A DNA stretch of 10,310 nucleotides, taken from NCBI GenBank assembly GCA_022560555.1, contig JADFSZ010000048.1, forward strand, positions 1 to 10,310. The letters run 5' to 3'. This document shows positions 5,744 through 10,310 of the stretch, piece after piece. Positions within the stretch are counted from its first letter, which is position 1, and each line of letters begins with the position of its first letter. The notes under the pieces were generated by a model, which saw only the letters and a program-made list of their open reading frames with translations, made no database searches and was not told the DNA's origin. Both the position numbers and the translations under genes were made by a program. This DNA comes from PVC group bacterium (GTDB taxonomy: Bacteria; GCA-001730085; JADFSZ01).

Positions 5744-6705
5744 GACGAATGACTTTCCCTTGTGTTTGTTTTAGCCGTGCTGGCTAAGCGTTCCAGGAGA
5801 CTTTCTTCAAGTGATTTTGCTGAGTCGATTCCCATACGTCTCAATCTCTCATTGGAGCAGGCGACTTCAATTAAAATGGCAATGTTTCTTCCCGGGCGGA
5901 TAGGGACGAGGTAATGCGGTAGCCATTGATCCAAAATTTCATATGTTTTCAAGTCTAGCCCCAGGCGGTCATAATCTTTGTTTTTGACCCACTCTTCAAG
6001 AGTGACGATAATGCTCACGATTTTTTGATTGCGAATGGCGCCTATCCCGAATATTTTTTGAATATCAATAATGCCGAGACCGCGAATCTCCATATGATGA
6101 CGAATGATATCGGAACGGCGTCCGACGATCAATTTTCTCGCGGTTAATTTGAGATGAATAATGTCATCGCTCACAAGACGGTGTCCCCGCTTGATGAGTT
6201 CCAGGGCGCACTCACTTTTACCGATTCCGCTTTTTCCTAATATGAGGACACCTATGCCGTAAACATCCATAAGGGTTCCGGATATGGTGAGAGCAGGAGA
6301 AAATTGCTCTTCAAGGTAAAATGTGATTGTCGCGCTGATTTTACTTGTTGAAAGAGAACTTTGAAAAATGGGAATCTGCTTTGCCTTGGCAACTTCCTTA
6401 AGCTCGTTGGGGATGGATAGGCGCCGGGCAACCACAATACATGGGAAATTAAAGTCGCAAAACTTTTTTAAAAGGGTTTTGCGGGTTTTCCCAGACAAGC
6501 CCGCTAAATAGGAAATTTCGGCTTTGCCGAGAATTTGAATTCTTTTAGAGGCGAAATAGGCATAGTAACCTTTAAGGGCCAGCCCGGGACGGTTGACCTC
6601 GGCGACCTTAATTTTTCTTTCCAGATCGTTCGGAGGCCCGATCCTACGGAGCCTCAACTCTTCTTTTTGGTCCTCATAAAACTTGGTTATGGTAATAAAG
6701 GGCAT
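5740..6705 (-). CDS. hprK: HPr kinase/phosphorylase
   Basis: This bifunctional enzyme phosphorylates and dephosphorylates HPr on its regulatory Ser, linking PTS state to metabolism. The 321-residue protein has an N-terminal regulatory domain (about 1-130) and a catalytic domain. The P-loop is GKSGIGKS (157-164), followed by ECALELIKRGHRLVSDD (165-181), the family signature HMEIRGLGIIDIQ (204-216) and the C-terminal PIRPGRNIAILIEVACSNERL (268-288). All are intact. It starts at ATG 6705, two bases after the ptsN stop, with GAGGTGG 7 nt upstream inside the end of ptsN. The last 4 nt overlap rapZ. The presence of the target Ser in the operon's own HPr supports a working kinase-substrate pair. Many Gram-negative HprK proteins occur with incomplete PTS like this one. 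Confidence 0.97.
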   Translation of the reverse strand: MPFITITKFYEDQKEELRLRRIGPPNDLERKIKVAEVNRPGLALKGYYAYFASKRIQILGKAEISYLAGLSGKTRKTLLKKFCDFNFPCIVVARRLSIPNELKEVAKAKQIPIFQSSLSTSKISATITFYLEEQFSPALTISGTLMDVYGIGVLILGKSGIGKSECALELIKRGHRLVSDDIIHLKLTARKLIVGRRSDIIRHHMEIRGLGIIDIQKIFGIGAIRNQKIVSIIVTLEEWVKNKDYDRLGLDLKTYEILDQWLPHYLVPIRPGRNIAILIEVACSNERLRRMGIDSAKSLEESLLERLASTAKTNTRESHSS

Positions 6706-6707
6706 GG

Positions 6708-7172
6708 CTAATCCACCTCGGCATTTTGCGTCTGGAATACACGGCGAATTTCATCCGGAGATTGTGAGTTTTTTAATTCAAGACGGTTTTTTTCGCTTTT
6801 GAGAATGCGCGCGAAGCGGGCGAGGATTTGAACGTGGAGCTTTTCTTTCCCCTCGGGAAACAGCACCATCATTATGAGATATACTTTTTGGGCGTCGATA
6901 GCCGAAAAATCAATTCCCTTGTCGGATTTGCCGATAGCCAAGGACACTTCTTCTAAGTCAGAAATATTGGCATGCGGGATGGCAAACCCTTCCCCGATAG
7001 CTGTGCTCGCCATAGATTCCCGATGCAGCAAACGTTTAAAAGTATCATCGGGATCCGTAATAAGATTTTTTTCATGGAGCAAGGATGCCAATTCTTTGAA
7101 GGCTTCATCCCTCGTTTGAGCTTGCAGGTTAATTTTAATCACGCTTTGGGCCAAGAGTTTTTGTATATCCAT
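6708..7172 (-). CDS. ptsN: PTS EIIA domain protein, fructose/nitrogen type (PtsN-like)
   Basis: This is a single-domain EIIA of the mannitol/fructose/Ntr family that accepts phosphate from HPr on a His and regulates other proteins. The 154-residue product has the active-site segment GEGFAIPHANI with His67, preceded by RESMASTAIG and followed by VYLIMMVLFPEGKEKLHVQILARFARIL, all family hallmarks. No EIIB or EIIC domain is fused or adjacent, so a regulatory role (PTS-Ntr) is more likely than sugar transport. ATG 7172 has GGGAAGG 5 nt upstream and lies 20 nt after the hpf stop. It is followed by hprK after two bases, so the genes are co-transcribed. In many bacteria the neighbour set is rpoN-hpf-ptsN-rapZ; rpoN is not seen in this window. 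Confidence 0.94.
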   Translation of the reverse strand: MDIQKLLAQSVIKINLQAQTRDEAFKELASLLHEKNLITDPDDTFKRLLHRESMASTAIGEGFAIPHANISDLEEVSLAIGKSDKGIDFSAIDAQKVYLIMMVLFPEGKEKLHVQILARFARILKSEKNRLELKNSQSPDEIRRVFQTQNAEVD

Positions 7173-7192
7173 AAGAGCCTTCCCTCAGACGA

Positions 7193-7744
7193 TTAAAAAT
7201 CCGGTTCAATGAGACCGAGATTCCCGTCTGTTCGTTTATAGACAACATTCACTTTTTCGGTTGTGGAGTTAAAAAACGTTAAAAAATCATACCCGAGGAT
7301 CTTGAGCTGTAACAACGCTTCTTCAATCCCCATCGGTTTGATGGCGAATGTTTCCGAACGAATGAGTTTAGGTATCGCGCTTGTAGTTGTTGTGTTGTCT
7401 TCCGACGCGAGAATGTTCATGCGCATATGACCGCGGAACGATTTGTGTTTTCTTTTATGATCTTTAAGTTTCTGATTATGTTTCTTTAATTGTTTTTTGA
7501 TTTTCTCAACGACAAGATCCACGGAGGCATACATGTCCTTACTTTCAGACACCCCCGTGATAAACGCGTCTTTGGTTTGCAGTGTCATTTCCGCGACATG
7601 CTGGTAGGATTTTTCTAAACTCATGATGACATGAATCGCGATGATGGGTTTGCAGTACTGTTCGAATTTTTCCGCCTTTGTCTCAATATATTTTTTAAGC
7701 GGAACCGTAAGTTTTAAATGCCGACCGGTAATTGTGATATGCAA
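7193..7744 (-). CDS. hpf: Ribosome hibernation promoting factor, long form
   Basis: HPF binds the 30S decoding region in stationary phase and, in its long form, dimerises 70S ribosomes into inactive 100S particles. The 183-residue product has the N-terminal beta-alpha-beta-beta-beta-alpha domain (1-110, MHITITGRHLKLTVPLKKYIETKAEK). After a linker it has the C-terminal dimerisation domain (about 125-183) with IRSETFAIKPMGIEEALLQL and VYKRTDGNLGLIEPDF. It begins with TTG at 7742-7744. No ATG exists in frame near the family start, and AAAGGAG (7752-7758) sits 7 nt upstream, which fixes this start. It lies in the PTS operon, 60 nt downstream of the zinc-ribbon gene, as it usually lies next to ptsN. 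Confidence 0.96.
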   Translation of the reverse strand: MHITITGRHLKLTVPLKKYIETKAEKFEQYCKPIIAIHVIMSLEKSYQHVAEMTLQTKDAFITGVSESKDMYASVDLVVEKIKKQLKKHNQKLKDHKRKHKSFRGHMRMNILASEDNTTTTSAIPKLIRSETFAIKPMGIEEALLQLKILGYDFLTFFNSTTEKVNVVYKRTDGNLGLIEPDF

Positions 7745-7751
7745 CGGAAGA

Positions 7752-7758
7752 CTCCTTT
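7752..7758 (-). promoter_or_regulatory. Strong Shine-Dalgarno deciding the TTG start of hpf
   Basis: Minus-strand AAAGGAG, 7 nt before TTG 7744, is close to the ideal anti-16S match. It supports translation from the non-ATG codon and contrasts with the missing ribosome sites at the left edge of the window. Confidence 0.75.
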
Positions 7759-7804
7759 CTTAAACATGGGCCAAGATTGTGAATTGGGATTGCCGGATAA
7801 AATG

Positions 7805-8257
7805 CTAAAGCCGATTACCTTTCCACGGCATTCTGTAGGATTTCAGGTATTCTCGAAAAGAAAATATTTCATCTTTTGTTATGGGGTTTTCGGCAAGGAA
7901 CGCATCCCCGTCCTCTTCTAAAGGATCCATTATATCTTCTTCGAATTCATCGAGAAGGATCATAAGTTCTCGCTCATCAGAGAGAGGCCATTTTGGTTCA
8001 TAGGAAACACTTCGTCGATCTTGAGAAAGAACTTTTTCTAAAACATGGGAAATATGATCTTGAAGTTTTTCCAAATCAATGGAAAGAATTTGTTTTCTAT
8101 CAATTTTGTATATGCGATTCTTAAAAATCATAACTAAACCATGGCAATCGGTGCAATTGGATATGACAATAGCTTTTGGTCCAAATTGCGGCAATATCAA
8201 CACAGTTTGGCAATGCGGACAGGTGACGAGATTGATATCGCGGAAATAATTGCGCAT
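7805..8257 (-). CDS. Conserved-looking zinc-ribbon protein of unknown function
   Basis: The specific family is not recognised. The 150-residue protein opens with a zinc ribbon: CPHC (Cys13, Cys16) and CTDC (Cys35, Cys38), spaced by 18 residues. The form TCPHCQTVLILPQFG...NCTDCHGLVMIFKNRIYKID resembles short nucleic-acid or protein-binding ribbons. The remainder (45-150) is charged and mostly helical, with an acidic stretch (DEFEEDIMDPLEEDGDAF) and a basic C-terminus (SYRMPWKGNRL). No transmembrane helix is present. ATG 8257 puts the ribbon 12 residues from the start; no Shine-Dalgarno is visible before it. It is the first gene of the hpf-ptsN-hprK-rapZ-ptsH-ptsI run, where rpoN is often found, so a regulatory role is possible but unproven. 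Confidence 0.7.
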   Translation of the reverse strand: MRNYFRDINLVTCPHCQTVLILPQFGPKAIVISNCTDCHGLVMIFKNRIYKIDRKQILSIDLEKLQDHISHVLEKVLSQDRRSVSYEPKWPLSDERELMILLDEFEEDIMDPLEEDGDAFLAENPITKDEIFSFREYLKSYRMPWKGNRL

Positions 8258-8452
8258 TTATGTACTTAATGAAATATTAACATGATTTACGACGGTACCT
8301 GCCTTGAACACCCTGTAATATATCAATTTTGGTGAGCAAAATCAAGCCTGAAAATAGGGCCGTGGGGGCTGGAACCTTGGACAATCGTATGTATAACTTC
8401 AATTTGTTAAGTATCTTAAGATAATGTTGGGCGGTGTCACAGCCTGTTTCTC

Positions 8453-8482
8453 AAGGAGAAGGTCCCGATGGAGGCCTATTGA
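8453..8482 (+). promoter_or_regulatory. Strong ribosome site plus four-codon leader frame (MEAY) before lptF
   Basis: AAGGAG (8453-8458) lies 9 nt before an ATG (8468) that opens ATG GAG GCC TAT TGA, encoding Met-Glu-Ala-Tyr. It ends 40 nt before the lptF start, which has no good Shine-Dalgarno of its own. It could be a translated leader that passes ribosomes on to lptF, or a chance combination. Confidence 0.35.
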
Positions 8483-8522
8483 CAAAACCGATCGACACGG
8501 AAATAATGCCCTATTCAAGCTT

Positions 8523-9617
8523 ATGAAAATCCTAAGAAAATATCTTTTGGTAGAACTGGGCCTGCCCTTCGTTATGATCCTTGCCACTCTGCTGATCCTT
8601 CTCGTTTTAACGCAGATCGTTCGTCTGGCAGACTTAGCGATTCGAAAGGGCGTTGACATATCCATTATTCTGAAGATCATTGTCTATTCGTTTCCCACGA
8701 TGCTGCCGTTTGCTCTTCCGATGGCCGTGGTGACGACTTTGTTGCTGGTGCTGGGCCGTTTGTCCAGTGACAATGAATTCTTGTTGGTTCGAGCCTCAGG
8801 GGTCAACCCCTACCTGGTCTTGATGCCGATTTTGGTTATTGGTATTCTCATGAGTTTAGGCACGTTGATATTGAACGATCAAATCCAGCCGAGAGCTCAC
8901 TTTTCCATACGGCGGCTTATTGTTCAATTAGGATACCAGAATCCGTTTGCGTTTATTGAGCCGGGAGAATTCATAGATGACTTTAATAACCATATTATCT
9001 TTGTGCAGAGCATAGAAGATAAAGTTCTGAAAAATGTGATCATTTATGAAATCCGGGAAGGCAAACAGGTTCGAACCATTCATGCCAAAGAAGGGAGGCT
9101 TTTGCCGAAACAAGAAGGCTTTGGAATCGTCTTGGCTCTTCGTGACGGATTCGCGGAGGAGCCTGATCAAATGGATCCGACCAAGACGTACACGATCCAT
9201 TTCGAAGAGTGCCCTGTCGAATTATCAATGGACGCGAGTTCAACTTCGGGGGGGAGAATCTACAAACGTTTGAAGGAGTTAACAATTGCAGAAATCAAGC
9301 GGCACATTCTCTCGTTCAAGGATAAAGTGCTCATCGACCGATACAAGACGGAGCTTCATCGAAAAATCTCAACGTCTTTTGCCGGATTCGCCCTCATGAT
9401 CATGTGTATCCCTCTTGCCATTCGGACACGGCATGGTGAAAAAAGCATCGGATTTGCGCTGTCGATCCTTGTTTTAGTCGCTTACTATACCTTATACTTT
9501 TTTTCACAAAGTTTTGCCGAAGCCGGTGTGCTGTGGCCCTGGGTTATTATGTGGGTTCCTAATACGGTTAGCGTTCTTGCGGGGTTTATTCTTTTTCGAA
9601 GGATGCTGATGCGGTGA
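8523..9617 (+). CDS. lptF: LptF/LptG-family lipopolysaccharide export permease (YjgP/YjgQ)
   Basis: Inner-membrane LptF and LptG work with the LptB ATPase to extract LPS and pass it to the periplasmic bridge. The 364-residue product has the family architecture. TM1 is about 12-32 and TM2 about 47-79, followed by the coupling-helix region SSDNEFLLVRASGV (81-94). TM3 is about 97-117, then comes a periplasmic beta-jellyroll (about 120-280), a conserved ELHRKISTSFAGFALMIMCIPLAI turn into TM4 (277-300), and TM5-TM6 (about 308-358). Start ATG 8523 gives the normal MKILRKYLL opening; an in-frame ATG at 8424 would add 33 arginine-rich residues without family support. The Shine-Dalgarno at 8523 is weak. 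It is divergent from the zinc-ribbon gene. LptF versus LptG cannot be decided from one copy; a partner gene is not in the window. Confidence 0.93.
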   Translation: MKILRKYLLVELGLPFVMILATLLILLVLTQIVRLADLAIRKGVDISIILKIIVYSFPTMLPFALPMAVVTTLLLVLGRLSSDNEFLLVRASGVNPYLVLMPILVIGILMSLGTLILNDQIQPRAHFSIRRLIVQLGYQNPFAFIEPGEFIDDFNNHIIFVQSIEDKVLKNVIIYEIREGKQVRTIHAKEGRLLPKQEGFGIVLALRDGFAEEPDQMDPTKTYTIHFEECPVELSMDASSTSGGRIYKRLKELTIAEIKRHILSFKDKVLIDRYKTELHRKISTSFAGFALMIMCIPLAIRTRHGEKSIGFALSILVLVAYYTLYFFSQSFAEAGVLWPWVIMWVPNTVSVLAGFILFRRMLMR

Positions 9618-9624
9618 TATTCGC

Positions 9625-9649
9625 CACAGAGATTACAAAGAGCACAGAG
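9625..9649 (+). repeat. Short CACAGAG-containing low-complexity tract
   Basis: CACAGAG occurs at 9625-9631 and 9643-9649 with purine-rich sequence between and after (AGAGAAAAAA), starting 7 bases after the lptF stop. It is too short to call a proper array, but differs from coding sequence and from the heptamers downstream. Confidence 0.3.
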
Positions 9650-9721
9650 AGAAAAAATATCAATGCCGTGAGTCTAAAATCGCAAATAAGGCGCTATCGT
9701 TCGTTTAGCTTAATGATAAGA

Positions 9722-9749
9722 TTGACAGTATTTTGAAAGACACTATAAT
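9722..9749 (+). promoter_or_regulatory. Consensus sigma70 promoter for tRNA-Leu
   Basis: TTGACA (9722-9727) and TATAAT (9744-9749), both perfect hexamers, are separated by 16 nt. Transcription would begin near 9756, about 34 nt before the tRNA. The strength fits a stable-RNA gene. Confidence 0.85.
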
Positions 9750-9789
9750 TGGTATCGGTTTTGGCAAAGCCGTAAGAATCCTCCTAAAA

Positions 9790-9873
9790 GCCGAGATGGC
9801 GGAATTGGCAGACGCACCAGCTTGAGGGGCTGGCGGGAGCAATCTTGTGGGGGTTCGAGTCCCCCTCTCGGCA
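9790..9873 (+). tRNA. tRNA-Leu (anticodon GAG)
   Basis: The 84-nt gene folds as a class II tRNA. The acceptor stem GCCGAGA pairs with TCTCGGC, with discriminator A at 9873. The anticodon stem CCAGC/GCTGG encloses loop TTGAGGG with anticodon GAG at 9824-9826, reading CUC and CUU. A long variable region (about 15 nt) and T arm GGGGG-TTCGAGT-CCCCC follow. CCA is not encoded; TTTTT follows directly. Confidence 0.96.
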
Positions 9874-9878
9874 TTTTT

Positions 9879-9955
9879 CGATAGCCGATAATCGATAACC
9901 GAGGATCGAGAATCGAAAACCGGGAATTGAGAGCCGTGATCCGTAAATCGTAAAA
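9879..9955 (+). repeat. Eleven degenerate tandem heptamers, consensus near CGANAAY
   Basis: The 77 nt divide without gaps into CGATAGC, CGATAAT, CGATAAC, CGAGGAT, CGAGAAT, CGAAAAC, CGGGAAT, TGAGAGC, CGTGATC, CGTAAAT and CGTAAAA. Ten of the eleven units start with CG. Divergence rises toward the right-hand end. The array fills nearly all of the gap between the tRNA and the next gene. Antisense frames through it give repetitive peptides (SRFSILDPRLSIIGYR-like) that should not be taken as proteins. Confidence 0.85.
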
Positions 9956-9975
9956 ACAATACAAACGAGGGGCAT

Positions 9976-10310
9976 ATGAAAAAAATTCTTTGGATGATAG
10001 GAGTTTTTGTTTTAGTTTTGAATTCCTTTGTTTTTGCGGCCGACGGAGAAGGTGTTTACGGCTCACGGAGTTTGATTCACGATGACACGGGGCATCATGA
10101 TGAAATTCATTTGCATGAAGTGGGAATCGGCGGCGGGTACGGATTTGGTGATCTCAAGAGTAATCAGGGGGATTTTGAGGTATTTCCGATTTTTCTTCAT
10201 TTTGGTTTTGACATCAATTCGCTTGTGGGGCTCGAAGACCATGAAGGAACTTTGCTGTTTGCGGTAGAACCTTTTGTCAATCCTGTTTCGGATCCAAGTG
10301 GAGTTGAAGC
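9976..10310 (+). CDS. Secreted PagL-like lipid A 3-O-deacylase/acyloxyacyl hydrolase, 5' part
   Basis: The first 111 codons are visible and the frame is open at the window end. A clear signal peptide is present: MKKILW, a hydrophobic core (MIGVFVLVLNSFVF) and likely cleavage near FAA-DG (residues 21-24). The mature part reads like an outer-membrane beta-barrel: alternating strands such as HEVGIGGGYGFGD (about 49-61), FEVFPIFLHFGFDI (about 68-81) and TLLFAVEPFVNPVSDP (about 92-107). The last strand resembles the EPFVNPV...P segment of PagL-type deacylases, which trim acyl chains from lipid A. The active-site residues lie in the C-terminal part, outside the window, so activity cannot be judged. 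Start ATG 9976 has GAGGGG (9967-9972) just upstream. An LPS-modifying product suits the neighbouring lptF. Family assignment is from pattern memory; a generic outer-membrane beta-barrel is the alternative. Confidence 0.6.
   Translation, partial: MKKILWMIGVFVLVLNSFVFAADGEGVYGSRSLIHDDTGHHDEIHLHEVGIGGGYGFGDLKSNQGDFEVFPIFLHFGFDINSLVGLEDHEGTLLFAVEPFVNPVSDPSGVE

Noticed and set aside
8424-8522. N-terminal extension of LptF by 33 residues from ATG 8424
   Set aside because: The extension is Arg-rich, unlike LptF N-termini, and the family opening MKILRKYLL starts at 8523.
9879-9955. CRISPR array
   Set aside because: The 7-nt units have no spacers and no longer repeat; this is a simple tandem array.
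9705-10066. Minus-strand frames of 84-107 codons over tRNA-Leu and the heptamers
   Set aside because: The peptides are translations of the tRNA gene (GLEPPQDCS-type sequence) and of the tandem heptamers (SRFSILDPRLS); this is a known artefact class, not protein.

Overview
The window reads as a piece of a Gram-negative bacterial chromosome, probably from an uncultured environmental lineage. The core (about 2.4-10.3 kb) encodes an LptF-type lipopolysaccharide-export permease, a likely outer-membrane lipid A deacylase, and a regulatory PTS cluster containing HPr kinase. That mix fits groups such as Omnitrophota or the former Deltaproteobacteria. This taxonomic guess is inference from gene order and protein style; nothing here fixes it. 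Neither RNA gene encodes its 3' CCA.

Left edge (1-1385): an AT-rich fmt gene is followed by a gene that starts like the histone-like protein HU. Fmt protein style, the fmt-HU order, a TTG-N19-TAAATTTG promoter and the lack of Shine-Dalgarno sequences all point to Bacteroidota, unlike the rest of the window. Both genes look damaged: the Fmt catalytic His is Asn, and HU loses its identity after about 24 residues. This is either a decaying transferred segment or an assembly chimera. A poorly coding stretch (1386-1752) and an isolated four-helix membrane protein (1753-2298) follow.

Centre (2424-8257, minus strand): a tight operon runs right to left: zinc-ribbon protein, hpf, ptsN, hprK, rapZ, ptsH, ptsI, then ssrA (tmRNA). 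HprK can phosphorylate HPr on its regulatory Ser, EI and HPr form the PEP-driven phosphorelay, PtsN is the likely acceptor, and RapZ and the long-form ribosome hibernation factor complete a nutrient and stress regulatory module. No sugar-transporting EIIB/EIIC is present. The last 24 nt of ptsI are also the first 24 nt of the tmRNA. The tmRNA has a near-consensus sigma70 promoter buried in ptsI codons, four clear pseudoknots and the tag ANNEALALAA.

Right side (8258-10310, plus strand): lptF, preceded by a four-codon leader ORF with a strong ribosome-binding site; a tRNA-Leu(GAG) gene with a fully consensus promoter; eleven tandem degenerate heptamers; and the start of a secreted PagL-like protein that runs off the window.
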